Shown piece by piece: positions 51,387 to 59,227 of a stretch of DNA of 64,000 bases; the first letter of the stretch is position 1; the number at the start of each line of letters is the position of its first letter. The notes under the pieces are model-generated. The model was not told where the DNA came from. It ran no database searches and saw nothing but the letters and a program-made list of their open reading frames with translations. The position numbers and the translations under genes are program-made. This DNA comes from Streptomyces sp. KL109B (GTDB lineage Bacteria > Actinomycetota > Actinomycetes > Streptomycetales > Streptomycetaceae): the NCBI RefSeq assembly GCF_030766935.1, contig NZ_JASERL010000010.1:1-64000 (forward strand). The letters run 5' to 3'.

Positions 51387-52522
51387 TCGGTGATCGTGCC
51401 CCTCAGGTAGCCGGCTGCGTGACGGGCGCGCTCCAGCACCTCGTCCAGGTCGTCGCCGTAGGTGTTCACGTGGCCGACCTTGCGGCCCGGCTTCACGTCC
51501 TTGCCGTACATGTGGATCTTGAGCTGCGGGTCACGGGCCATGCAGTGCAGATACGCGCTGTACATGTCCGGGTAGTCGCCGCCGAGGACGTTGACCATGA
51601 CCGTCCACTCGGCGCGCGGGCGCGGGTCGCCCAGCGGCAGGTCGAGGACGGCGCGCACATGGTTCGCGAACTGGGACGTGACCGCCCCGTCCTGCGTCCA
51701 GTGGCCGGAGTTGTGCGGGCGCATCGCCAGTTCGTTGACGAGGATGCGGCCGTCACGGGTCTCGAAGAGTTCCACCGCGAGGTGGCCGACCACGCCGAGC
51801 TCCTGCGCGACCCGCAGGGCCAGCTCCTGGGCCTCTCCCGCGAGCGACTCGTCCAGCTCGGGCGCGGGCGCGATCACCGTGTCGCAGACGCCGTCGACCT
51901 GCTGGGACTCGACGACGGGGTAGGCGACGGCCTGGCCGTGCGGGGAGCGGACGACGTTCGCCGCCAGCTCCCGTACGAAGTCGACCTTCTCCTCGGCGAG
52001 GACGGGCACGCCCGCCTTGAACGGGTCGGCGGCGTCGGCCTCGGAGCGTACGAACCAGACGCCCTTGCCGTCGTAGCCGCCGCGCACGGTCTTGAGGATG
52101 ACCGGGAAGCCCTCGCCCTCGGCGGCGAACGCCGCGACATCCACCGGGTCGCTCACGATCCGGTGGCGCGGGCACGGCACGCCGAGCGAGGTGAGCTTCG
52201 CGCGCATCTCGCCCTTGTCCTGGGCGTACAACAGCGCGTCGGGGCCGGGGCGGACCGGGATGCCGTCCGCCTCCAGGGCCCGCAGGTGCGCTGTCGGTAC
52301 GTGCTCGTGATCGAAGGTGATCACGTCGCAGCCGCGCGCGAACTCGCGCAGCGTGTCCAGGTCGCGATGGTCGCCGACCACGACATCGCCGACGACCTGC
52401 GCCGCGGAATCCTGCGGAGTGTCGCTGAGGAGCTTGAACCTGATGCCGAGCGGGATGCCTGCCTCGTGTGTCATACGAGCGAGCTGGCCGCCGCCGACCA
52501 TACCGACTACGGGGAACGTCAC
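51383..52522 (-). CDS. purK: N5-carboxyaminoimidazole ribonucleotide synthase
   Basis: This 379-residue ATP-grasp enzyme makes N5-CAIR from AIR, ATP and bicarbonate, the step before PurE. Signatures are VVGMVGGGQLARMTHEAG, FPVILKTVRGGYDGKGVW, and the metal-binding ILVNELAMRPHNSGHWTQDG. The start is GTG at 52522 (MTFPVVGMVGG), giving the family length; the longer frame to 53083 is not coding. The upstream gap contains a long interrupted inverted repeat. Confidence 0.96.
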   Translation of the reverse strand: MTFPVVGMVGGGQLARMTHEAGIPLGIRFKLLSDTPQDSAAQVVGDVVVGDHRDLDTLREFARGCDVITFDHEHVPTAHLRALEADGIPVRPGPDALLYAQDKGEMRAKLTSLGVPCPRHRIVSDPVDVAAFAAEGEGFPVILKTVRGGYDGKGVWFVRSEADAADPFKAGVPVLAEEKVDFVRELAANVVRSPHGQAVAYPVVESQQVDGVCDTVIAPAPELDESLAGEAQELALRVAQELGVVGHLAVELFETRDGRILVNELAMRPHNSGHWTQDGAVTSQFANHVRAVLDLPLGDPRPRAEWTVMVNVLGGDYPDMYSAYLHCMARDPQLKIHMYGKDVKPGRKVGHVNTYGDDLDEVLERARHAAGYLRGTITE

Positions 52523-52550
52523 CGGTCCAGGGTATCGGCCAATTGACCGG

Positions 52551-52602
52551 ATCCCGTACGCCCCTTGTCCTGTAGGAAACGACAACGGGCTGCGTACGGG
52601 GA
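52551..52602. promoter_or_regulatory. interrupted inverted repeat upstream of purK
   Basis: CCCGTACGC (52553-52561) pairs with GCGTACGGG (52592-52600), and inside it TTGTC (52565-52569) pairs with GACAA (52581-52585). On the minus strand this begins ~30 bp before the purK GTG. It could be a leader structure or operator. Confidence 0.45.
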
Positions 52603-52684
52603 TCGACGCCGACCTCCGTCGCCGCGGAAGGGCCCCGGTTAGCATGGCTGGGTCGGTCACGTAACCGGACCAGGACCATGGACC

Positions 52685-53257
52685 ATGGACCATGACGCGG
52701 CGAACACCACGGGGGCTGAGGCGACCATCATGAGCATCACCGGACGTACCGGCCGCACCACGGGCGCGCTGCGCAAGCGGCTCGCGGGGCTGGCCCGCGA
52801 GGTCGCCAAGTTCGGTGTCGTCGGCGCTCTGGGCGTCCTCGTGAACTTCGCCGTCTTCAACCTCATGCGGCACAGCACCGACCTCCAGGTGGTGCGCGCC
52901 AGCGTGATCGCGACGGTCGTCGCCATCGCCTTCAACTACGTGGGGTTCCGCTACTTCACGTACCGCGACCGCGACAAGAGCGGCCGCGCGAAGGAGCTGA
53001 CCCTGTTCCTGCTGTTCAGCGCGGCGGGGCTGGTCATCGAGAACGGGGTCCTGTACGCGGCGACGTACGGGTTCGGCTGGCACAGCCCGCTGCAGAGCAA
53101 CGTCTTCAAGTTCCTGGGGATGGGGCTCGCGACCCTGTTCCGGTTCTGGTCGTACCGGACGTGGGTGTTCAGGACGCTGCCGGCGCGGGAGGCCGTGGCC
53201 AGTGCGGAATCGTTCCTCGACGAGTCGCCGGCCACGTCCGCGGCCCGGCCCCGGTAG
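52685..53257 (+). CDS. GtrA family membrane protein
   Basis: This 190-residue protein has four hydrophobic segments in the GtrA pattern: FGVVGALGVLVNFAVFNLM, ASVIATVVAIAFNYVGFRYF, LFLLFSAAGLVIENGVLYA and a last one ending RFWSYRTWVF. GtrA proteins act in transfer of lipid-linked sugars across the membrane. The start is ambiguous: three ATGs lie in a 7-bp triplicate repeat (52678, 52685, 52692) and only 52685 is in frame; ATG 52730 is another candidate. Its stop codon directly abuts the stop of the convergent histidine kinase gene. Confidence 0.9.
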   Translation: MDHDAANTTGAEATIMSITGRTGRTTGALRKRLAGLAREVAKFGVVGALGVLVNFAVFNLMRHSTDLQVVRASVIATVVAIAFNYVGFRYFTYRDRDKSGRAKELTLFLLFSAAGLVIENGVLYAATYGFGWHSPLQSNVFKFLGMGLATLFRFWSYRTWVFRTLPAREAVASAESFLDESPATSAARPR

Positions 53258-54538
53258 TCACCGGATCGTCTGCTGGTCCTCCGCCTCGTCTCCCGTCGCC
53301 TTCTTCAGCGGCGTACGGGACAGGAACAGGCCGAAGACGGGCGGGCTCGACTGGAGCATTTCGAGGCGGCCGCCGTCCGCCTCCGCCAGGTCGCGGGCGA
53401 CGGCGAGGCCGATGCCCGTCGAGTTGCGGCCGCTGATGGTCCGCTCGAAGATCCGTGAGCCCAGCTCCCCCGGGACGCCGGGCCCCTCGTCCGTGACCTC
53501 GACGATGGCCTGGCTGCCGGTGACGCGGGTGCGCAGGGCGACGGTGCCGCCGCCGTGCATCAGCGAGTTCTCGATCAGCGCGGCGAGCACCTGGGCGACC
53601 GCGCCCGGGGTGCCGACGGCCGTGAGGTGGCGCTTGCCGGAGGAGACGATCGCGCGGCCGGCGCTGCGGTAGGCGGGGCGCCACTCCTCCAGCTGCTGCT
53701 TGATCACCTCGTCCAGGTCGAAGGGGACGGCGGAGCCGGTGCGCGGGTCGCGGGAGTTGGTGAGCAGCCGCTCGACGACGTCGGTGAGCCGCTCGACCTG
53801 CGCGAGCGCGATCGTCGCCTCCTCCTTCACCTCGTCGAGGTCGTCGGTCATCGTGATCTCCTCCAGGCGCATCGAGAGCGCCGTGAGGGGCGTACGCAGC
53901 TGGTGCGAGGCGTCGGCCGCGAGGCGCCGTTCGGCGGTGAGCATGCGGGCGATGCGCTCCGCCGAACCGTCGAGGACGTCGGCGACGCGGTCCAGTTCCG
54001 GGACGCCGTAGCGCTTGTGGCGGGGGCGGGGGTCGCCGGAGCCGAGGCGCTCCGCTGTGGAGGCGAGGTCCGTGAGGGGGGAGGCGAGTCTGTTGGCCTG
54101 GCGTACGGCGAGGAGGACGGCGGCGACGATCGCGAGGAGGGCGACGCCCGCGATGATCAGGAGCGTGCGGCCGACCTCCGTGGTGACGGCCGAGCGCGCC
54201 TCCTCGACGGTGACCTTCTCGCCCTGTTCGCCGGAGGCGGTGTACGAGATGACGTCGCCTGCGGGTGGGGTGCCGATGGTGATGGGCGCGCGGTCGGGCA
54301 TGTCGATCTCGGCGTAGCGGGCGCCGGCGACCTGGTCCTGGAGGATGTCGCCGGTGATCTGCTCCTCGCTGAGGATTCGGCTGTCGACGATGGAGGCGAG
54401 GCGGACGGCCTCCGATTCGACGCGTTCCTGGGCGCTGTTGGTGATGGTTCGGGTCTCCACGATGACCAGGGAGACGCCGAAGACGGCGATCACTACCAGG
54501 ACCACGGCGAGGGTGGAGTTGATCAGTCGGCGGCGCAT
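53258..54538 (-). CDS. sensor histidine kinase
   Basis: This 426-residue membrane kinase has a first membrane helix at ~8-28, an extracellular sensor (~30-123), a second helix (~124-146), a HAMP segment (~148-200), and a dimerisation domain with phospho-His212 in ADASHQLRTPLTALSM. The ATPase domain has N-box IENSLMHGGG, G1 box VTDEGPGVPGELG and STGIGLAVARDLAEADGG. The cognate regulator is almost certainly the OmpR-type gene upstream, although 569 bp of repeats separate them. The stimulus is unknown. Confidence 0.93.
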   Translation of the reverse strand: MRRRLINSTLAVVLVVIAVFGVSLVIVETRTITNSAQERVESEAVRLASIVDSRILSEEQITGDILQDQVAGARYAEIDMPDRAPITIGTPPAGDVISYTASGEQGEKVTVEEARSAVTTEVGRTLLIIAGVALLAIVAAVLLAVRQANRLASPLTDLASTAERLGSGDPRPRHKRYGVPELDRVADVLDGSAERIARMLTAERRLAADASHQLRTPLTALSMRLEEITMTDDLDEVKEEATIALAQVERLTDVVERLLTNSRDPRTGSAVPFDLDEVIKQQLEEWRPAYRSAGRAIVSSGKRHLTAVGTPGAVAQVLAALIENSLMHGGGTVALRTRVTGSQAIVEVTDEGPGVPGELGSRIFERTISGRNSTGIGLAVARDLAEADGGRLEMLQSSPPVFGLFLSRTPLKKATGDEAEDQQTIR

Positions 54539-54585
54539 AGGTCCTAGTGTCCCGGATGCGGTTCGGCCGGCACCGTGACCAACGC

Positions 54586-54634
54586 CTCGGGGCTCCGCCC
54601 CGGACCCCGCGCCTCAAACGCCGGCGAGGCTGAA
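54586..54634 (+). repeat. dispersed ~50-bp element, copy 8
   Basis: It reads CGGGGCTCCGCCCCGGACCC onward and ends CGCCGGCGAGGCTGAA. The second stem has one mismatch (GCGAGG). Confidence 0.85.
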
Positions 54635-54638
54635 TAGA

Positions 54639-54686
54639 CCGGGGCTCGGCCCCCGGCCCGGCGCCTCAATCGCCGACGGGCTCAAA
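54639..54686 (+). repeat. dispersed element, copy 9 (diverged)
   Basis: The first hairpin is enlarged (GGGGCTCGGCCCCCGG) and the 3' arm is altered (CGCCGACGGGCTCAAA). Confidence 0.7.
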
Positions 54687-54688
54687 AG

Positions 54689-54737
54689 ATCGGGGCTCCG
54701 CCCCGGACCCCACGCCTCAAACGCCGGCGAGGCTGGA
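54689..54737 (+). repeat. dispersed ~50-bp element, copy 10, head of the 29-nt array
   Basis: It is nearly identical to copy 8 and runs straight into the 29-nt array through GGCGAGGCTGGATGTG. Confidence 0.85.
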
Positions 54738-54993
54738 TGTGCCCACTCGCCACCGACACGACTGGATTTACCTGCTCGACGCCCGCGCCGCTGGATGTGC
54801 CCGCTCGCCACCGACACGGCTGGATGTGCCCACTCGCCACCGACGCGACTGGACTTGCCTGCTCGATGCCCGCGCCGCTGGATGTGCCCGCTCGACGCCG
54901 ACGCGGCTGGATGTGCCCACTCGCCACCGACACGGCTGGACTTGCCTGCTCGACGCCGGCGCGGCTGGATGTGCTCGCTCGCCGCCGATCGGG
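54733..54993. repeat. 29-nt tandem array, nine units, with an 87-nt higher-order period
   Basis: Units start every 29 nt exactly at 54733, 54762, 54791, 54820, 54849, 54878, 54907, 54936 and 54965. Units 1, 4 and 7 share CTGGATGTGCCCACTCGCCA. Units 2, 5 and 8 share CTGGA(T/C)TT(A/G)CCTGCTCGA. Units 3, 6 and 9 share CTGGATGTGC(C/T)CGCTCG. The array is therefore three copies of an 87-nt block. No spacers separate the units, so this is not CRISPR. Confidence 0.9.
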
Positions 54994-55006
54994 CCGGAGT
55001 GCGCAC

Positions 55007-55056
55007 AATCAAGCCCCTGCGGCGATTGAGCAGCGGGGTCCGGGGCGGAGCCCCGT
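55007..55056 (-). repeat. dispersed ~50-bp element, copy 11 (inverted)
   Basis: This copy is of the CTGC/GCAG subtype, on the opposite strand to copies 8-10. Copies 10 and 11 therefore flank the 29-nt array in inverted orientation. Confidence 0.85.
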
Positions 55057-55065
55057 GCGGTGCGG

Positions 55066-55098
55066 GCTGAGCAGCGGGGGGCAGGGCGGAGCCCCGTG
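55066..55098 (-). repeat. dispersed element, copy 12 (partial, inverted)
   Basis: It retains GCTGAGCAGCGGGG and the GGGCGGAGCCCC hairpin but lacks the 3' arm. It ends 10 bp before the response regulator stop codon. Confidence 0.7.
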
Positions 55099-55107
55099 TG
55101 GGGTGGG

Positions 55108-55785
55108 TCAGCTTTTCTCGAAGCGGAAGCCGACGCCGCGGACCGTGGCGATGTAGCGCGGATTCGCCGCGTCGTCGCCGAGTTTCTTGCGGAGCCACGA
55201 GATGTGCATGTCGAGGGTCTTGGTGGAGGACCACCACGTCGTGTCCCAGACCTCGCGCATCAACTGGTCACGGGTGACGACGCGGCCCGCGTCGCGGACC
55301 AGGACCCGTAGGAGGTCGAACTCCTTGGCCGTGAGCTGGAGTTCCTCCTCGCCCATCCACGCGCGGTGCGACTCGACGTCGATCCGCACCCCGTGCGTGG
55401 CAGGCGCCTGCGTCGGCTCACTGGCACCGCGCCGCAGCAGCGCCCGGACCCGGGCGAGGAGTTCGGCGAGGCGGAACGGCTTCGTCACGTAGTCGTCGGC
55501 GCCGGCGTCGAGCCCGACGACCGTGTCCACCTCGTCCGCGCGCGCGGTGAGGATCAGGATCGGCTCCGTGTGCCCCTCGGCGCGCATTCTGCGGGCCACC
55601 TCAAGACCGTCCATTCCGGGCAGTCCGAGGTCGAGCACGACGAGGTCGATGTTTCCCTGCAGTCCGGCGTCGAGGGCGGTCGGACCGTCCTCGCGCACTT
55701 CTACCTCGTAGCCCTCCCGGCGCAGGGCGCGGGCCAGGGGCTCCGAGATGGACGCGTCGTCCTCGGCGAGCAGTACACGGGTCAT
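55108..55785 (-). CDS. OmpR-family response regulator
   Basis: This 225-residue regulator has a receiver domain (MTRVLLAEDDASISEPLARA, phospho-Asp52 in LVVLDLGLPGMDG, Lys102 in YVTKPF). It is followed by a winged-helix DNA-binding domain (LQLTAKEFDLLRVLVRDAGR, STKTLDMHISWLRKKLGDD, YIATVRGVGFRFEKS). It should be phosphorylated by the histidine kinase encoded downstream. The two genes run in the same direction but are separated by a 569-bp repeat block, so co-transcription is uncertain. Confidence 0.95.
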   Translation of the reverse strand: MTRVLLAEDDASISEPLARALRREGYEVEVREDGPTALDAGLQGNIDLVVLDLGLPGMDGLEVARRMRAEGHTEPILILTARADEVDTVVGLDAGADDYVTKPFRLAELLARVRALLRRGASEPTQAPATHGVRIDVESHRAWMGEEELQLTAKEFDLLRVLVRDAGRVVTRDQLMREVWDTTWWSSTKTLDMHISWLRKKLGDDAANPRYIATVRGVGFRFEKS

Positions 55786-56242
55786 GGGGTGATGGTAGTC
55801 CGCGCCGTACGACGCCCGTGGGGTGATCGGATACAGCGGCGCCCGCGCGCTTACGGAATTTTTGCCTCCGCGTTCCCGCCCTGCGAGGGTCGGGTGTCAT
55901 CCTGGGGAACACCTTTGAAATAGTGCGGGCGGTTCCGTGAAGGCCTGTGATCCATCTCTCAAGTCCTTCCATATGCCACTGAGTCGTTCGTAAGGTGATT
56001 CAACGCCTGATGCACTACTGGGGGACCTTTGGAGCGCACCGCGCACCCAAGGTCCCTTTCTTGTGTGAGCTGACTTCCGTCAGCATTTTTAGGAATGACC
56101 TGTGGTCGGGCCCCGCGTGTAAGGACGCGCGTCGGGGTGTGGATCTCGGGCCCGCCGCACTGGCGGGTACCGGTGCCGGCCCCCATCCCGGGCGCGCGCT
56201 CCCCACGAAGGTGCAGCGTCCCGAGCGAGCAAGGAACCCCCC
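55786..56242. other. divergent intergenic region upstream of the peptide transporter
   Basis: This 457-bp gap has below-average GC and should carry promoters for the response regulator (minus) and the transporter (plus). I could not fix either promoter with confidence. A hairpin (56022-56056) followed by TTTCTTG lies in the transporter leader. Confidence 0.4.
56022..56056 (+). terminator. terminator-like hairpin in the peptide-transporter leader
   Basis: GGGACCTT (56022-56029) pairs with AAGGTCCC (56049-56056), followed by TTTCTTGTGTG. It lies ~185 bp upstream of the transporter ATG on the same strand, where no upstream gene needs termination. It may act as an attenuator. Confidence 0.4.
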
Positions 56243-57742
56243 ATGGCGTCCAGCCTGACGAAGGACACCACCGCGCCCGGCGCCGGTGAGAAGACCTTCC
56301 TTGGCCACCCTCGCGGCCTGGCCTTTCTGTTTCTGACGGAGATGTGGGAGCGGTACAGCTTCTACGGGATGCGCGCGCTTCTCGTGCTGTACCTGTCGGC
56401 CGGTGTCGTCGACGGTGGCCTCGGCCTCAACGTAGCCACGGCGACGGCGATCTACTCCGTCTACAACGCCCTTGTGTACCTGCTCGCCCTCCCGGGCGGC
56501 TGGCTCGGCGACCGCGTATGGGGTCCGCGCAAGACCACCGCGGTGGGCGCGGCGATCATCATGGTCGGCCACTTCACGCTGGCGCTGCCGTGGGCCGGTT
56601 CCTTCTACCTCGGCCTCGGTCTGATCGCCGCCGGTTCGGGTCTGCTCAAGGCCAACATCTCCACGATGGTCGGCCACCTGTACCCGGAGAAGAACGACCC
56701 GCGTCGTGACGGCGGCTTCTCGATCTTCTACATCGCGATCAACCTCGGTGCCTTCTTCGCGCCGCTGACGATCGGCACGGTCGGCCAGACGGTCAACTGG
56801 CACCTCGGCTTCGCGATGGCCGGTGTCGGCATGGCGCTCGGCCTGGTCTGCTTCCTGTTCGGCTACCGCTACCTGTCGGGCGAGTCCAACGTCGTCCCGT
56901 CCCCGATGGGCGACGACGAGAAGCGCGACCTGTGGAAGAAGAGCGCGATCTGGGCGGTCGTCGCCATCCTGTTCTACGCCGTCGCCGGCGCGGCCGGTGC
57001 GCTGACCGTGAACTGGATCCTGTGGCCGCTCACCGTCCTCGGCCTGGTCCTGCCGATCTGGTACCTGGTCAAGATGAAGCGCGACAAGGACCTGTCGGAC
57101 ACCGAGCAGTCCCGGGTCTCCGCGTACATCTGGTTCTTCATCGTGGCCGCCGTGTTCTGGGGCATCTTCGACCAGTCCGGCTCCACGCTGAACCTGTTCG
57201 CCAACGACAACACCGCGAACACGCTGTTCGGCTTCGAGTTCCCGTCCAGCTGGTTCCAGTCGCTGAACTCGCTGTTCGTGATGGCGCTCGCGCCGATCTT
57301 CGCCTGGCTGTGGCTGTGGCTGAACCGCCGCGGCAAGGAGCCCAGCTCCCTCACGAAGTTCGCCAACGGTGTGTTCCTGATCGGCCTGTCCTTCTTCGTC
57401 ATGATGCTGGCCCAGACGGCCGCCTCCGGCGACGCCAAGGTCACCCCGATGTGGCTGGTCATCGTCTACCTGATCCAGACCATCGGTGAGCTGACGCTCT
57501 CCCCGGTCGGCCTGTCCCTCACCACGAAGCTGGCGCCGGAGAAGTACGGCTCGCAGATGATGGGTGTCTGGTTCCTGGCCGTCACCGCCGGTGACTCGGT
57601 CATCGCGCTGCTGCAGCTGATCGGTGCGCCGACCAGCAGCGAGTGGTGGTTCGCCTCGCAGGGGGCGCTGGCCGTCCTGGCGGGTGTCGCGGTGTTCATG
57701 CTGCGTCGGAAGGTGAAGCCGCTCATGGGCGGCGTCCACTGA
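56243..57742 (+). CDS. POT/PTR family proton-dependent oligopeptide transporter
   Basis: This 499-residue transporter has about 12-14 membrane segments. The family signature is in the first helix as FLTEMWERYSFYGMRALLVLYL (ExxER motif). It is followed by GGWLGDRVWGPRKTT, GSGLLKANISTMVGHLYP, the PTR2 motif FSIFYIAINLGAFFAPL, and GELTLSPVGLSLTTKLAP. It imports di- and tripeptides with protons. The ATG is preceded by AAGGA about 10 nt upstream. It is followed by a very strong terminator. Confidence 0.95.
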   Translation: MASSLTKDTTAPGAGEKTFLGHPRGLAFLFLTEMWERYSFYGMRALLVLYLSAGVVDGGLGLNVATATAIYSVYNALVYLLALPGGWLGDRVWGPRKTTAVGAAIIMVGHFTLALPWAGSFYLGLGLIAAGSGLLKANISTMVGHLYPEKNDPRRDGGFSIFYIAINLGAFFAPLTIGTVGQTVNWHLGFAMAGVGMALGLVCFLFGYRYLSGESNVVPSPMGDDEKRDLWKKSAIWAVVAILFYAVAGAAGALTVNWILWPLTVLGLVLPIWYLVKMKRDKDLSDTEQSRVSAYIWFFIVAAVFWGIFDQSGSTLNLFANDNTANTLFGFEFPSSWFQSLNSLFVMALAPIFAWLWLWLNRRGKEPSSLTKFANGVFLIGLSFFVMMLAQTAASGDAKVTPMWLVIVYLIQTIGELTLSPVGLSLTTKLAPEKYGSQMMGVWFLAVTAGDSVIALLQLIGAPTSSEWWFASQGALAVLAGVAVFMLRRKVKPLMGGVH

Positions 57743-57764
57743 CGCGCTCCGCTTGTTCTACGTG

Positions 57765-57806
57765 AACGGGGGCGGCCCGCACCATTCGGTGCGGGCCGCC
57801 CCCGTT
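57765..57806. terminator. 19-bp perfect-stem terminator after the peptide transporter
   Basis: AACGGGGGCGGCCCGCACC (57765-57783) pairs exactly with the 19 nt at 57788-57806 around the tetraloop ATTC, followed by further Ts. It serves the plus-strand transporter and possibly the convergent surface operon. Confidence 0.92.
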
Positions 57807-57819
57807 TCCGGTCTTTCAA

Positions 57820-57850
57820 GCCCCCGCTGCTCAATCGCCGCAGGGGCTTA
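57820..57850 (+). repeat. dispersed element, copy 13 (3' half only)
   Basis: It consists of CCCCGCTGCTCAATCGCCGC and AGGGGCTT, the second hairpin alone. It ends 7 bp before the stop codon of the surface protein gene. Confidence 0.75.
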
Positions 57851-57856
57851 ATTGGC

Positions 57857-59227
57857 CTACCGGCGAATGACGCGGCGCGCCCGCGGCAGGAACGTGAAGA
57901 CCGCGCCGCCCAGCAGGATCACCGTGCCGGCCGCGAGGCCGAGCGCGCGGAGGGCGCCGTCGCTGGTGGCGCCGGTTTCGGCGAGGCCGCCGCCGGTCGC
58001 CGCCGAACCGCCGGCCGCCGAGCCGCCACCCGCCGAACCGCCGGAGGCACCGCCCGCCGAACCGCCGGAGGCACCGCCCGCCTGCTTGGACGTGTCCAGT
58101 TCCAGGGAGACCGGGGCGTTGCTCGGGGTGCAGGTGGTGGTCGTGCCCAGGGCCTTCACCGTGAGGACGCCGGGCGACAGCGTCGACTTGCCGTCGGCGC
58201 CCGGCTTGTAGGTGCCGGTGAGGTCCGGGATCTCGATCGGGTCGCCGGACTTGAAGGCCTTCTTGTTGGTCGGGCCCTCGACGGGGACGGTGCCCTTGTC
58301 GGCGCCGCCCAGCTTCACCTGCATCGACGGCTTGACGGAGTCGGCGGGGATGTCGGCGGGGCTGTCCATGACCGACTTCTTGAACTTGACCGTGAGGCCG
58401 TAGTTCCCGCCGTCCTTCTTGGCGTTGATCTGCACGGGCGACGTGGCCTTCTTGTCGCCGATGGGGGTCTTGCAGGCGTACGGGACGTCGACCTCCTTGC
58501 CCGTGAAGTCGCTCTGGCCGCCGCCACCGCCCGTAGAGCCGCCGGAGTCGCTGCCGCCGGAGGACGAACCGCCCGAGCTGGACGAGCCACCGGAAGACCC
58601 ACTGGACGAGCCGCCCGGCAGGCCGCCGATCAGGCCACCGGCGCCGCTTCCGGACGACGAACCGCCCGAACTCGCGGCGCCCTCAAGGACCTTGACGACG
58701 GCGCCCGGGTCCACGCTCCCCGTCGGGGAGCACTTGGTGTCCGTCGACATCGGCTTGCTGACGTTGATGTTGTACTTGTCCGGCGTCAGCTTCAGCTCGC
58801 CCGGCTTCTCCAGCTTCAGCTTGCCCTTCATCGTGGACAGCTTCATCGGGCTGTTCTTCGGGATCGCCGGGTTCTCGCGCGGCCCCTCCATGGCGATGTC
58901 ACCGGTCTGCGCGCCGGCCGCCTTGAGGGTGCCGGTGGGCTGGACGGTGTTCTCGCTGAGGTCGAGGACGTCCGGGTTCTTGGAGGCGCCCTGGATGAAC
59001 TTCCAGGTCACGTCGATGGTGTCACCGACCTTCGCCTCGGCGGGCGCCGTGATGTCCGTGATCGTCGTGCCCTGCACCGGGTCGAGCCCGGAGATCGAGG
59101 GCGGGACGCACTCCGTCTTGTACGAGCTTTCGGCCGCCTGCGCGGGAGCCGCGTTCGCGAACATCAGCCCCGCCCCGCCGAGCATCAGGGCGACGCCGGC
59201 CGCGCTCACTCTCCGTTGGGTGGTCAC
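57857..59227 (-). CDS. sortase-anchored surface protein (LAETG) with two homologous domains
   Basis: This 456-residue protein starts at GTG with MTTQRRVSAAGVALMLGGAG. A signal peptide ends near APAQA. Domain 1 (~36-170) and domain 2 (~240-375) share a Tyr-x-Cys start and a TCTP-type cysteine end; domain 2 is VPYACKTPIGDKKATSPV to LTVKALGTTTTCTPSNAPV. A Ser/Gly linker joins them. The C-terminus is a Gly/Ala stalk, LAETG, a membrane helix and FLPRARRVIRR. Domain 2 is clearly homologous to the single domain of the LPQTG protein at the head of the operon. Its start overlaps the upstream stop as GTGA. I do not know its ligand. Confidence 0.9.
   Translation of the reverse strand: MTTQRRVSAAGVALMLGGAGLMFANAAPAQAAESSYKTECVPPSISGLDPVQGTTITDITAPAEAKVGDTIDVTWKFIQGASKNPDVLDLSENTVQPTGTLKAAGAQTGDIAMEGPRENPAIPKNSPMKLSTMKGKLKLEKPGELKLTPDKYNINVSKPMSTDTKCSPTGSVDPGAVVKVLEGAASSGGSSSGSGAGGLIGGLPGGSSSGSSGGSSSSGGSSSGGSDSGGSTGGGGGQSDFTGKEVDVPYACKTPIGDKKATSPVQINAKKDGGNYGLTVKFKKSVMDSPADIPADSVKPSMQVKLGGADKGTVPVEGPTNKKAFKSGDPIEIPDLTGTYKPGADGKSTLSPGVLTVKALGTTTTCTPSNAPVSLELDTSKQAGGASGGSAGGASGGSAGGGSAAGGSAATGGGLAETGATSDGALRALGLAAGTVILLGGAVFTFLPRARRVIRR

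Larger units (their letters stand above)
54539..55107. other. 569-bp repeat-filled gap between histidine kinase and response regulator genes
   Basis: This contains no gene. It holds, in order, three forward element copies, a nine-unit 29-nt array (54733-54993), one inverted copy and a partial inverted copy. Such kinase/regulator pairs normally touch or overlap, so the repeats appear to have accumulated inside an operon. Confidence 0.85.

Noticed and set aside
52523..53083. N-terminal extension of purK in the open frame up to 53083
   Set aside because: The frame overlaps the gtrA coding region on the other strand and lacks family similarity; GTG 52522 gives the normal PurK length.
54733..54993. 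Possible CRISPR array (29-nt regular repeats)
   Set aside because: The 29-nt units follow each other directly with no unique spacers, and no cas gene is nearby. It is a minisatellite.
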